Assembly: GCA_016720465.1 (NCBI GenBank)
Contig: JADKKO010000002.1
Location: 350,001 to 414,000 of the forward strand
Direction of reading: 5' to 3'
From: Holophagaceae bacterium
Lineage (GTDB): Bacteria > Acidobacteriota > Holophagae > Holophagales > Holophagaceae
Length of the DNA: 64,000 nucleotides
Part shown: piece after piece, positions 51,901 through 59,683 of the stretch
Position numbering within the stretch: the first letter of the stretch is position 1
Layout: every line of letters begins with the position of its first letter
The notes under the pieces: generated by a model
The model's input: only the letters and a program-made list of their open reading frames with translations
Told to the model about the DNA's origin: nothing
Databases searched by the model: none
Position numbers and translations under genes: made by a program

Positions 51901-52478
51901 TCGTGGTGGACAAGCGGGGCCGCAATGCGAACGGCGAGCTGAATGGAAACCCGTCAGGCGGCTATCGCGTCACCTGGTTCAATGCCACGACCGATTCCGA
52001 TAGCAACCCCGTGCCTCCTGATTTCTGGGTGGTGGAATTGAATACAGGCGCCACCCCGCAGCATTTCCTCCTTCCGGCCGGTTTCCCGGCGGATGCGCAG
52101 TCGGTCGCGGATTCCATCCTGACGGATGCCAGAACCTTCCTGCCGTCTGGACGGAGTGCAAGCCAGGGTCCGGCGGCTGACGGCTCGGACAAGGTCGGAC
52201 CCGGGTATTGCTGGTTCGACATCCCCGTCGAGCTCAGGCCCACCGCTGGCCAGGCCACCCTGACCGTATACGCGCTCAAGTCCATCCTCCGGAACAACCC
52301 GGTGGCGGGCGCAAGGCCGCTCAACCGTCCTGACTGGCTGGATGGGTTGAAGACCGTGACGGCCACCATTTCCGTCAAACCCTTGAATGGAGGGGAACTC
52401 GCTCCCTACCGCATTCCGCTCAACTACTACTGGGACATCGTTGTCACCAACAGCGCCCGCGTCGTCGTCGCCCCCTGA
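48954..52478 (+). CDS. Large surface lipoprotein with PKD-type domains
   Basis: A 1174-residue lipoprotein: signal helix, then lipobox LFLGC with Cys23 as the acylated residue. Near residues 45-130 is a PKD domain (YKPYTFTATAADPDIGDSIT, then YEWDFGDGTS), with a second PKD-like one at about 270-360 (VNYTVNWGDGTPLTSATTTG) and a third at about 400-480. The C-terminal 600 residues are beta-rich and unrecognised (TLYAGPGITPLAGG-like loops, aspartate-rich turns). Thr/Ser/Pro-rich composition fits an extracellular protein. It probably forms a surface structure with the barrel protein that follows 93 bases downstream. Function unknown. Confidence 0.8.
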   Translation: MQPRYRSLLPLVPVAGLVLFLGCNNGGAGLNDGVSLRKGNVAPTATLVGFTPADSPLVRYKPYTFTATAADPDIGDSITQYEWDFGDGTSRVTTSTGAATHVFNTAGTSESGAVIVQVRAYDASHLAGSWASLSVTVNSADSPITPTFQSPSGAVALQADASGGVLLTYTISVSSTSGGSIGLSNVNFNPGDSLATVVSSQSLGGGLFSFGVNYRGASASGPRTSYATVQVSDSTGISSAVVTGPAVTITTLSTTNHQPVIVVTNPATPTSSGLTTKPVDLAFTITDIDADVVNYTVNWGDGTPLTSATTTGDSSVGANVDLTHVFPDSFTASSRDATILINATDGRTNNGTATQQSRTFTITYNSYPAAAITSPQASATLPSPAVLPSNPSIGLMNPPGPNDPDLVVIPSGGKVSFSGLGTPPGSGESVSYSWTFQGGVPASSAQSDPGEVIFTANPGTITPLLAQLTVEDAYGRVSSGGPGVNRKTYQKWIIVDGQNTQAFKLSFLYRLKADNNGTSSVAPVVTNANGLGQVVSIFQDGLTNTYAVQDQSNQAIVSVPVRSNLPFYIQIPAFAPESISYLLRIPNSPTGPFRDPSLGTTLLTNTSTFGFENAAPPFNPTLKVVTAQGFAPEGQNPQERRIAGTTQVFGGQTPANNRWLDRLSVPLDNGDTLGALNQWVQGSNFVYGFNYIRGNQSFAEWMIFLKTLGTDQLAELPVPDTTSTPGTLNDLGFNLDYAKYSGDTQNSESFAATRMQAFRVPGGVTDPYDITLAGSGSPSLTVDLDPEMVAANVAPFFATMLYAGPGITPLAGGLQDLAIPYDANDPDRLPNKTLSYSFSQTRSVFSYSEYLWSSVWARPLVLNHAAPKYSEPIWLYPYFRRSNPAAWPVTTIGISPDNSQFDLTVSPGGIFDASSPVSIGGTPGTTGVGRFYWTAYTPFYNGAQDGVIARTWQADPDGQPPTTFDGISTDATAALGFVPPQDVVVDKRGRNANGELNGNPSGGYRVTWFNATTDSDSNPVPPDFWVVELNTGATPQHFLLPAGFPADAQSVADSILTDARTFLPSGRSASQGPAADGSDKVGPGYCWFDIPVELRPTAGQATLTVYALKSILRNNPVAGARPLNRPDWLDGLKTVTATISVKPLNGGELAPYRIPLNYYWDIVVTNSARVVVAP

Positions 52479-52571
52479 TGCCCAGCCGCGCTGCAAGGCT
52501 CCCGTGAACTGTTTGGTCCATTTCCTGCTCAATGCTCCCCTGACCGTCAAACATCCCCACCCGGAGGTCCC

Positions 52572-53267
52572 GTGAAGACCATAACTCTCTTGACCGCAGC
52601 CATGCTGGTGACGCCCCTCGCGGCACAGGTGCCCGACCACGGTGGCGAATCCCGAATCCAGCTCCACGGCGAATTCGTGCGCCCCCGCCAAGTCATCATC
52701 GGCAATCCGACGCCAACCACCGAGCTTACCGACCAGGCTGATAACCAGATCGGGTTTGGATTCCGTCTGCTCGGGGAAATTCCTGGCACCAACAACTGGT
52801 ATTACAGCGTCGGCGGGAAACTCGAATCCTCTTCGAAATTTGCTACCAAGCCAGTTTTAGCCAATAGTTACACGGACACCACCTCGATCAAGTACAGGTA
52901 TTCCTACTGGACCGTGGGAGCAGGCTACATGTGGGATCTCGCGCCGGGCGTGAATCTGGGCACCCACTTGGAAGTGCGTGGAGAATCCATGAATGCGGGC
53001 GGCGACCTGTACACGGGTTCGGCCACTCCAGGGGCACCCCAGCCTGTCGACATCAGCGCGACCTACGTCAGGCCCTGGGCCCGCCTCAGCCTCGACTATG
53101 CCTTCAAGGCGGCCGGAACCTCGCCCTTCATCGGGCTCGACGCCTCCGTTGCTATTCTCAAGTCGAGCCAGGACAAGGGTTTGGCACCAACCGCGTGGGA
53201 TGACAACACCGTCAAATCCATGGCGCCGATGGTTTCTTTCTCGGTTTACCTCGGCCTGAAATTCTAG
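52572..53267 (+). CDS. Outer-membrane beta-barrel protein
   Basis: A GTG start at 52572 follows CCGGAGG at good spacing and gives a signal peptide (MKTITLLTAAMLVTPLAAQ when the GTG is read as Met). The 231-residue product has regular barrel strands (NQIGFGFRLLGEI, WYYSVGGKLESSS, YWTVGAGYMWDL, LGTHLEVRGESM) and ends in a strand with C-terminal Phe (SFSVYLGLKF), the BamA-recognised signature. It is encoded directly downstream of the large lipoprotein, so the two may form one outer-membrane assembly. Confidence 0.78.
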   Translation: MKTITLLTAAMLVTPLAAQVPDHGGESRIQLHGEFVRPRQVIIGNPTPTTELTDQADNQIGFGFRLLGEIPGTNNWYYSVGGKLESSSKFATKPVLANSYTDTTSIKYRYSYWTVGAGYMWDLAPGVNLGTHLEVRGESMNAGGDLYTGSATPGAPQPVDISATYVRPWARLSLDYAFKAAGTSPFIGLDASVAILKSSQDKGLAPTAWDDNTVKSMAPMVSFSVYLGLKF

Positions 53268-53290
53268 ACACCGTTTCAGCAACTGAAAAG

Positions 53291-53316
53291 AAGGGCTCCC
53301 CAGGTCGGGAGCCCTT
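53291..53316. terminator. Bidirectional terminator between converging genes
   Basis: AAGGGCTCCC and GGGAGCCCTT make a perfect 10-bp stem around CAGGTC, flanked by CTTCTTGA on one side and AAAAG on the other. It separates the plus-strand barrel gene from the minus-strand lipoprotein gene. Confidence 0.85.
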
Positions 53317-53334
53317 CTTGATATGGGGGCGAAA

Positions 53335-55194
53335 TTAGTTGGCGACAGTCAATTGAACGGTGGCAGTGAAATCTGGAACCTGGGTGGAGGCGCTGAGCAA
53401 CCGGATCCGGACTGGATTTACCGAGGGAGTAGTGGCGTTGCCTGGGAGTACCAGCCTGACGGAATTGGCAGCGGAGGAAGCGTCGAAGGAGTAGGCCAGC
53501 CCAGCGAACAGGAACTTGATTTCCACGGTGCTGCCTGCGGGGAGGGGACCGTTGGAACTCACGATCTTCAAGTTGTAAGCAGTATCTTTGGTCAAAGCAA
53601 AGCGGGCGAAGGCCACTTCACCTTCAGAAAGATTCGGGAATGATCCCTGGACCTGGACGGCAGTGGCCATGCTGAAAGGGACCGTTCCGATGGTGGCGCT
53701 GTTTGGATCGTTTCCCCAGTCGGCCACGAAGGTATTCAAGGGTGGCGTCGTCGGGCGGGGCCAGACGATCTGGAATGGCGCGGCCAGGGCCGTGAGGGCG
53801 GTATCCGTGAAAATCGCAGCCAGATCGATGGGTTCCGCGCTGGATTTGGTCTCCTTCAGCCGGCCGAGCTGTTGATAGATGCTGGATGTATCGGTTTTGT
53901 CGGCCGGAGATATGAGGGTGAAGAGCCGCACCATTGCGGCTGGATTGATGGTGGCCCATGCCGTGGCCACGCCTGGCGATGCAACATTGTTTGCCTTCAA
54001 AACCAGTTCCCAGCCAAGGGCCCGGATGTTGGGTGCGGAATAGACCGTCTGCTTGGCGACGGGCACGCCTGCTAAGCTGCGCACGTCCTGAATCTGGATG
54101 CTCCCGCTGTTGGTGTCTGCCAAGTAGGGCGACTTCAAAGCATTGGCAGCCATGACCGGGGCCAGGCCTTCAATGATGGCGATCTCCGGCGTCAGATCCT
54201 GTAGCGGGGTTGAAGGAGGGAAAAGGCCCGTCTGTCCTTGTAGGTAGAGAAAGTGGCGGCCCAGGAGGGGGAATAGAATTCCTTCATCCCAGGCGTCATC
54301 GTTGGAGGCGCTGCCTCGCAAGGATCCGAAAAAATGGCCTGCGCCACCATCGAACGAAAGCGGGAATCGGCTCCGGTCGAATTCGATGAAACTGCCGCGG
54401 GACTCGGATACCCCAGGCCGATAATGCAGGTCCAGGATCGAATTGGTCGAGGTGCCCGACAGGTAGATTCCCCCAAACCCATAGAATGAATCGCCGATGG
54501 CGAAAGGTCTGCTGCCTGTGCCGGAGGACTCGATGAGGGCATCTGCGGGCCGGACCATGCCAGAAGGAGTGATCCAAAGCTTGTCATTGATGCCGATATC
54601 AAAATTCAACGTGGTGTTGGCGGTGACATTCGTGCCGGGCGTGGGATTGCCGGCTGGTGCGGTTCCATCCGCTCCTTTCCGGGCGGAATAGATGACCCGC
54701 TCGGATTGCGGCAGGGAACTGTTGATTCCATTCGGGTCCGCGATGAGCCGCACTTGCTGGTTGGATATCTGGAAGACGCTGACGACATCAACGAACGTGT
54801 CAGACCCCTTGGGTACCGTAAAGCTGTAGGCGCCCGTCGAATCGGTATACAACGGCTGAGCAGGCAGGATCCAAACCCGGGTCTTGGTGCCGTCCGGATT
54901 GGTTTCATCCTTGGCCTGGTAGATCCGGACCTGGGCGCCCCGCATGGGCAGCACCTTGTAATTCGCCGCATTGGTCTCAAGCCCCGTCGGCACCCCGTCC
55001 GCATCGCTCAACAGGGGGATGCGCACGTAAGTGACCTTTCCGCTCACCGTGACAGTCACGGTTTCGGGCGTGTCGCTGCTGGCTGTCGAGGAGGATTTGC
55101 AGCCCAAGGAAAGTGTCAGGAAGCCTGCGGCGCCAAGGGCCAAAAGGGTCAAAACCGCTCGCCTTGCACCCCGGCCGAGGTGTTCAAACGTCAT
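53335..55194 (-). CDS. Lipoprotein of unknown function with carboxypeptidase-regulatory-like domain
   Basis: The 619-residue protein has a basic N-terminus, a signal helix and lipobox LSLGC (Cys32). Residues about 45-140 (VSGKVTYVRIPLL, ALPMRGAQVRIYQ-like region VLPMRGAQVRIYQAKDE, TDSTGAYSFTVPKG) look like a carboxypeptidase-regulatory/SdrD-B beta-sandwich, used as a surface spacer. The rest is unrecognised and ends in a beta-rich tail (VRIRLLSASTQVPDFTATVQ). It lies opposite the PKD lipoprotein and barrel genes. No catalytic motif is seen. Confidence 0.72.
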   Translation of the reverse strand: MTFEHLGRGARRAVLTLLALGAAGFLTLSLGCKSSSTASSDTPETVTVTVSGKVTYVRIPLLSDADGVPTGLETNAANYKVLPMRGAQVRIYQAKDETNPDGTKTRVWILPAQPLYTDSTGAYSFTVPKGSDTFVDVVSVFQISNQQVRLIADPNGINSSLPQSERVIYSARKGADGTAPAGNPTPGTNVTANTTLNFDIGINDKLWITPSGMVRPADALIESSGTGSRPFAIGDSFYGFGGIYLSGTSTNSILDLHYRPGVSESRGSFIEFDRSRFPLSFDGGAGHFFGSLRGSASNDDAWDEGILFPLLGRHFLYLQGQTGLFPPSTPLQDLTPEIAIIEGLAPVMAANALKSPYLADTNSGSIQIQDVRSLAGVPVAKQTVYSAPNIRALGWELVLKANNVASPGVATAWATINPAAMVRLFTLISPADKTDTSSIYQQLGRLKETKSSAEPIDLAAIFTDTALTALAAPFQIVWPRPTTPPLNTFVADWGNDPNSATIGTVPFSMATAVQVQGSFPNLSEGEVAFARFALTKDTAYNLKIVSSNGPLPAGSTVEIKFLFAGLAYSFDASSAANSVRLVLPGNATTPSVNPVRIRLLSASTQVPDFTATVQLTVAN

Positions 55195-55412
55195 ATTCTC
55201 ATCCTCGCCAAAACCTAAACTGTTGCGAAAAAAATAGTTGGTCGATGCGATGGTGGATCGGCCCAGAGGGCCGAAAAAAACATCCGGGACTGCGCTGGAC
55301 AGTTTTGCAGCGGACCCTAAAGCCTACCATGCGCGCCGCGCCCACGCTTACGCTGAATGGCCCGGCGTAACTGGGTTCCCCGGAGCGGGAGAAAGTTCCC
55401 TACTGAGTCTGG

Positions 55413-56396
55413 TTAGCGGCGGGATTCGCCGATGTGCGCATTCATCGCCAGGACTTCTGAAGAGATCTCTTCTTCGTCGTTCATGAAGGGAAGTGGGTTG
55501 CGCTGGCTGCCGTCCATCCGGAGTTCGAAATGCAGGTGGGGGCCCGTGGCATTGCCCGTGCGGCCAACCTCGGCGATCTTCTGCCCGCGGCGCACCACAT
55601 CGCCCACCTCCACCAGGTTGGCGCGGTGGTGGCCGTAGTGCGTAATGACTCCATTGCCGTGGTCGATGGTGACGAAATTCCCATATTGGCGCTGGCGCCC
55701 GACGGCGATCACCTGGCCGTCCATGGCGGCGAAAACGGAAGTGCCGCTGGGTGCGTTCAAGTCCACGCCTTTGTGGCTGCCCCGATAACGGACCCTTTTC
55801 TTCTTGTGATGGTTCTTGACCCGGATGACCTTCGACCGCATCCGAGGCCCCCAAGCGGAGCTGATGCTGCGGGTTTCCACGGGCCAGATCAGGTCCAGGT
55901 TCTCCCGGTCCACGGGGGTGAATTCAAGGCTCTTCGGCGCGGCCGCTTCGGACGCGGCTGGAATTCCCAGCACCGGCTGCAGTTCCGTGGTGAAACGATC
56001 CGGAGCGTTCAGTTCGCTCCCGGCTGTCCCGCTGTTGGAAGCTTCAGGATTGGGGCTGGTGGGGAGCATCCGCTCCAGATGGCTCAGACCCGTGGCGCCG
56101 AGGACAGGCGTGGCGGGCAGAGCGGGAATGTCGGCATGGACACGGGATGCAACAGATTTGCTGGTTCCCATGGACGTCCTAGGCAGACGGGCCACGTTCA
56201 GGCTCATGCCGATCGCCAGCTTCGCCAGGCGGACCCTGGGGTTCAGGGCCGAGAGCTGGGCCAGGCTCATCCCGTTGGCGCGGGCGATGCTGGCCCCGGT
56301 GTCGCCTTTGCGGACGTGGTGGACGGAGGAGGGTGGGGCGGCTGGAAGCGCGCCCGAGATGGACGCAACCGCGAACGTCAGAAGCAAATTTCGCAT
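55413..56396 (-). CDS. LysM-containing M23 metallopeptidase
   Basis: The ATG at 56396 gives a signal peptide and 327 residues. Residues about 24-70 are a LysM peptidoglycan-binding unit (VHHVRKGDTGASIARANGMS, then LNPRVRLAKLAIGMSLNV). After a Ser/Pro-rich linker the C-terminal half is an M23 domain: GSHKGVDLNAPSGTSVFAAM (zinc His and Asp), the lysostaphin-type HYGHH, and GPHLHFELRMDGSQRNPLPF with the catalytic His pair. It cuts peptidoglycan cross-links in the periplasm or activates an amidase. The zinc ligands are present, so activity is expected. A frame extending upstream of 56396 is not used. Confidence 0.93.
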   Translation of the reverse strand: MRNLLLTFAVASISGALPAAPPSSVHHVRKGDTGASIARANGMSLAQLSALNPRVRLAKLAIGMSLNVARLPRTSMGTSKSVASRVHADIPALPATPVLGATGLSHLERMLPTSPNPEASNSGTAGSELNAPDRFTTELQPVLGIPAASEAAAPKSLEFTPVDRENLDLIWPVETRSISSAWGPRMRSKVIRVKNHHKKKRVRYRGSHKGVDLNAPSGTSVFAAMDGQVIAVGRQRQYGNFVTIDHGNGVITHYGHHRANLVEVGDVVRRGQKIAEVGRTGNATGPHLHFELRMDGSQRNPLPFMNDEEEISSEVLAMNAHIGESRR

Positions 56397-56541
56397 AGGA
56401 GCCCTTGGACTGGGGAAGCAGGCGAGCCGGCTTCCAGTTATGGGGGGTGCGAACTCCGAAGTGATCGCGTTGAGAAGCTCTAGACTATCCAGCCCTGTTA
56501 AAGGCAGCAAATGAAAATTGTTTTTAACAAGCGGCTCGGAG

Positions 56542-57051
56542 TCAACTCGACCAGGGACAACCCGGCAGAGAGGCGGTGACAATCCCACGACGCCCCCCTT
56601 CCTTTAGCAGGAGGCGTACCGGACCCAGGGCCATGTCCTGCCCGGCGGCCTTGAGCATGTCGTATAGAACCAGGAGGCCCCCGCAGACACCGGCGATGGC
56701 CTCCATCTCCACGCCGGTCCGGGCCTCCACGGACACTTCGACCCTCAGCCAGGCGGTGGAGGTGTCCGGGTTCCAGGCGTGCTCCACAAGGACGCCGTCC
56801 ACGGAGAGGGGATGGGCCAGCGGGATCAGGTCCGCGGTTTGCTTGACACCATTCACGGCCCCGATGCGGGCCAGGTTCCAGGGATCCCCTTTGGGAAGGG
56901 TGCCTGCCTCGAGCGCTTTCGCTTCGACTTTCCCGAGCACAAGGCAACCCGCGGCCACCGCCCTGCGTCGCGTGGGGACTTTCCCTGAAACATCCACCAT
57001 GCGGGGACGGCCTTCGGGATCGAGATGCGTCAAGGCGGTGGGGTCGCTCAT
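56542..57051 (-). CDS. moaC: Cyclic pyranopterin monophosphate synthase
   Basis: The 169-residue protein carries the MoaC motifs: MVDVSGKVPTRRRAVAAG, GVNGVKQTADLIPLAHPLSV-type segment (VKQTADLIPLAHPLSVDGV), and TGVEMEAIAGVCGGLLVLYD with the conserved Glu and Asp. It works with MoaA to build the pterin of molybdenum cofactor from GTP. Its start overlaps the HAD phosphatase stop by four bases. The other moa genes are not in the window. The C-terminus is slightly longer than in E. coli. Confidence 0.96.
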   Translation of the reverse strand: MSDPTALTHLDPEGRPRMVDVSGKVPTRRRAVAAGCLVLGKVEAKALEAGTLPKGDPWNLARIGAVNGVKQTADLIPLAHPLSVDGVLVEHAWNPDTSTAWLRVEVSVEARTGVEMEAIAGVCGGLLVLYDMLKAAGQDMALGPVRLLLKEGGRRGIVTASLPGCPWSS

Positions 57052-57695
57052 AAGCTCAAAAGGATATCCCGTAGTGCCGGGACATCCGAGGCGTAATAGC
57101 GGGGAAGATGGGGCGCCAAGGCTTCTCCGGAATACATACCGTAGCCGACGGCCAGGCTGGGAACGCCGGCAGCGGTGGCCATGTCCACATCGAAGGGAGT
57201 GTCGCCGATCATCAGGCAGTCCTCGGCCTTCTGCCCGGTTAGTTCCAGGATCTGGTGGAGGCTTTCCGGATGGGGTTTTCCATTCTGGACCTCATCGGGG
57301 GTGATGATGGGGTTGAACCAGTCCGACCAGCCCAGGCGCGCCATGGTGGGTTTCAATCCGCGATTGCGTTTGGAGGTGGCGATGGCCATGGGCTGACCCA
57401 GGGAGCGGAGTTCGGCGATGAGTTCAGGAATGCCCTGGAAGGCCTGGATCCCAGGCTCCTGTCCTTGATGGTCGAAGGTCCGGTAGGCTGCCACCACTTT
57501 CTCCAGCGTCAGGGTTTCGTTCAATGGGAAGGTCCGCCGGATGCCTTCCTCCACCGGCAGGCCCACATACTTAAGCCACTCTTCCCGAAGCTCCAAAGGA
57601 AAACCAAGAACGTCCAAGGCATGGGCCATGCCAGCCTCGATGATGGGTTTTGAATCCACCAGCGTCCCGTCGAAATCAAAGATGAAAAGTTTCAT
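57048..57695 (-). CDS. HAD-superfamily phosphatase (phosphoglycolate phosphatase-like)
   Basis: The 215-residue protein has all HAD motifs: DFDGTLVDS with nucleophile Asp8 and Asp10, motif II Thr/Ser in MAIATSKRNRG, motif III Lys in QNGKPHPESL, and motif IV GDTPFDVDMATAAGV. The cap domain of about 70 residues after motif I places it in the Gph/PgmB subfamily. It may hydrolyse phosphoglycolate or another small phosphate ester; the substrate is inferred only at class level. It is coupled to moaC and lies 21 bases after the symporter gene. Confidence 0.9.
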   Translation of the reverse strand: MKLFIFDFDGTLVDSKPIIEAGMAHALDVLGFPLELREEWLKYVGLPVEEGIRRTFPLNETLTLEKVVAAYRTFDHQGQEPGIQAFQGIPELIAELRSLGQPMAIATSKRNRGLKPTMARLGWSDWFNPIITPDEVQNGKPHPESLHQILELTGQKAEDCLMIGDTPFDVDMATAAGVPSLAVGYGMYSGEALAPHLPRYYASDVPALRDILLSL

Positions 57696-57716
57696 GTAGC
57701 CAATTCCTTTTGCCGC

Positions 57717-59030
57717 CTAAGCGGTCTGTTCCTCTTCGCTGGGCAGGGGTTCGGTATCGGTTCCGAACACCCCTTCCCATTTGGCGATGACCACGCTGGC
57801 CAGTCCGTTGCCGATGACATTGATGGTGGTGCGGGCCATGTCCATGATTTCATCCACCGCCAGCAGCATGGCGATGCCCGCCTCGCCCGGAAGGCCGAAG
57901 CTGGCGCAGGTCCCGGCGATGATGACCAGGGTCGCCCGGGGCACGCCCGCCACGCCTTTGGAGGTGAGCATGAAGGTGAAGACCATGGCGACCTGCTGCC
58001 ATAGGCTCATCTCGATGTGGGCCGCCTGGGCGATGGTGAGGCTGGCCAGCACCAGGTAGAGCGTCGAGCCGTCCAGGTTGAAGCTGTAGCCCGTGGGGAT
58101 GACGAAGCTGGCCACGCGGCGGGGCACGCCGAAACGGACGGTCTCTTCGAGCAGTTTTGGAAGCGCCGCTTCGCTGCTGGCGGTGGAAAAGGCCGTGAGG
58201 GCTGGTTCCCGGATGGCCTTGAGGAAGCCGAGGACCTTGATGCGGCACAGCAGCATCACCGGCACGAAGACCAAGACGAACAAGCAGATCAGGGCGAAGT
58301 AGAGGCTGCCCACCAACAACGAATACTGCTTCAGCAGATGGAAGACGGCCGGCCAGCCCTTGATCACAACCCCCGCGACTTCATGGCCCGCCGCCATCTC
58401 GCTCACGTTGAAGGCCATGGAACCGAACACGCCCAGGGGCGTGAGCATCATCACCATGTCCGTGTACTTGAACATGGTCTGGGCCACCCCGTCGAAGAAA
58501 GCCAGCACGGGCTTGCCGCGGTCACCCACATGGGTTAAGGCGATGCCGAAGAGCGTGGCGAAGACCACCACCGGCAGGATGTCGCCCTCCGCAGCGTGCT
58601 TGATGAGATTGGAGGGGAACATGTGCATGGCGATGTCCCAGCCGCTCTTGGCCTGGGCCGCGGTCACGGGGCCGTGGGCGGTGAGGTTCAGGGGCAGGTT
58701 CGCGCCGGGTTTCACCAGGTTCGCGATGGCCAGGCCGATGAAGAGCGCGACGGTGGTGACGATTTCAAAGTAGAGCAGGGCCTTGCCGCCCATTCGTCCC
58801 ACGGCCTTCATGTCGCCCGACTGTGCGATGCCCACCACGATGGTGCTGAAGAGCAGCGGCACGATGAGCCCCTTGATCAGGGCGATGAAGCCCTTGCTCA
58901 GGAAGTGGAAAAGATCCCACCACACGGGATGCTGGTCCTTGGGCAGGAAACCGCCCAGCACCACACCCATGAACAATCCGAAAAAGATCCACAATGTGCT
59001 GGACCGGTACCACGGTTTTTTTCCCTGCAT
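57717..59030 (-). CDS. Dicarboxylate/amino acid:cation symporter (DAACS family)
   Basis: The ATG at 59030 gives 437 residues with the family fold: eight helices plus two re-entrant hairpins. HP1 is the serine-rich ALTAFSTASSEAALPKLLEE; helix 7 has the NMDGT-equivalent (here FNLDGSTLYLVLA); HP2 is SKGVAGVPRATLVIIAGTCA; helix 8 carries the substrate-binding Asp/Arg/Asn cluster (VDEIMDMARTTINVIGNGLA). It imports glutamate, aspartate or C4-dicarboxylates with Na+ or H+. GltP and DctA cannot be told apart here. Upstream frames that extend the N-terminus are rejected because an AAGAGG ribosome site precedes this ATG. Confidence 0.93.
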   Translation of the reverse strand: MQGKKPWYRSSTLWIFFGLFMGVVLGGFLPKDQHPVWWDLFHFLSKGFIALIKGLIVPLLFSTIVVGIAQSGDMKAVGRMGGKALLYFEIVTTVALFIGLAIANLVKPGANLPLNLTAHGPVTAAQAKSGWDIAMHMFPSNLIKHAAEGDILPVVVFATLFGIALTHVGDRGKPVLAFFDGVAQTMFKYTDMVMMLTPLGVFGSMAFNVSEMAAGHEVAGVVIKGWPAVFHLLKQYSLLVGSLYFALICLFVLVFVPVMLLCRIKVLGFLKAIREPALTAFSTASSEAALPKLLEETVRFGVPRRVASFVIPTGYSFNLDGSTLYLVLASLTIAQAAHIEMSLWQQVAMVFTFMLTSKGVAGVPRATLVIIAGTCASFGLPGEAGIAMLLAVDEIMDMARTTINVIGNGLASVVIAKWEGVFGTDTEPLPSEEEQTA

Positions 59031-59089
59031 CCAAGCCTCTTGATGAAAGGGAAGTGTCCCACAGGGGCTCGCCACCTTGCGATACTGCA

Positions 59090-59488
59090 ATGATGGAAAT
59101 CCCCAAGACATCTGATCCTGGCCGATGGAATTGGCTGCTGATCTGCCTCCTGATCATCGAAAGGACCGCGGCCTGGTTCGCCTTCCCGCTGAACGACCCC
59201 GCCCGGGAGGTTGAGGGCTGGGAGACCGGTTTCTGGGCCGCGTGGGGCCTGGGCGGCCTCTTGGCGGCGGCCGTCCCGCTCCTTTTCCGCAAACGCGCCG
59301 GCGGGTGGCTTTCCGCCCTTTCCGGATTCCTGCTGCTCGTCCGGAGCTGCATCCCGCTACTGGGGGAGAAACCAGCCGCCGATGCCGTGGTGGCTATCAT
59401 GATCACCAGCGCCACCTTGACCTTCGCCTTTCTCTACGACCAGAGCTTCTGGCCTGCCTCCGGAGGCGACGGAGCCGCCAAGGCCTAG
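59090..59488 (+). CDS. Small four-helix membrane protein of unknown function
   Basis: The 132-residue protein has four hydrophobic helices (WNWLLICLLIIERTAAWF, FWAAWGLGGLLAAAVPLLF, GWLSALSGFLLLVRSCIPLL, VVAIMITSATLTFAFLY) and a cytoplasmic Arg/Lys pair between the second and third. GATACT at 59081-59086 lies very close before the ATG at 59090, so it may be translated without a leader. No family was recognised. It is divergent from the symporter gene. Confidence 0.6.
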   Translation: MMEIPKTSDPGRWNWLLICLLIIERTAAWFAFPLNDPAREVEGWETGFWAAWGLGGLLAAAVPLLFRKRAGGWLSALSGFLLLVRSCIPLLGEKPAADAVVAIMITSATLTFAFLYDQSFWPASGGDGAAKA

Positions 59489-59600
59489 GAAGGGTCTGGG
59501 AACGAAGATAGACCAGGTCGTTGACCCGGAGTCGTGACGTGGGCTGATCTCTTGGACCATAGCAATTTCAAGGGGATGGTTGAGGTTAAGGGTTGTGAAG

Positions 59601-59638
59601 CTGCCGTCACACGGCAGACACGCGGTGGGGACTATACT
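59601..59638 (+). promoter_or_regulatory. Promoter and palindromic operator of the desaturase gene
   Basis: TATACT (59633-59638) is a good -10 box. Seventeen bases upstream, the -35 region (59610-59615) falls in the right arm of the perfect palindrome CTGCCGT-CAC-ACGGCAG (59601-59617). A factor binding the palindrome would cover the -35 box and repress, as FadR/DesT-type lipid regulators do for desaturase genes in other bacteria. The specific regulator is unknown. Confidence 0.6.
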
Positions 59639-59644
59639 TATTGA

Positions 59645-59668
59645 AGCCCCAGCCTGTTTGGCTGGGCT
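59645..59668 (+). promoter_or_regulatory. 5' leader hairpin of the desaturase mRNA
   Basis: AGCCCCAGCC (59645-59654) and GGCTGGGCT (59660-59668) pair around TGTTT with one bulged C. The stem begins where transcription from the TATACT promoter would start, so the mRNA would carry a 5'-terminal hairpin, a feature that often stabilises messages. It ends 10 bases before the ribosome site. Confidence 0.5.
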
Positions 59669-59683
59669 GTTCTGGAGTTGTTC

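Noticed and set aside
55259..55282. CGGCCC/GGGCCG hairpin followed by an A-run
   Set aside because: A T-run does not follow the stem on either strand in the right order, so it is not an intrinsic terminator.
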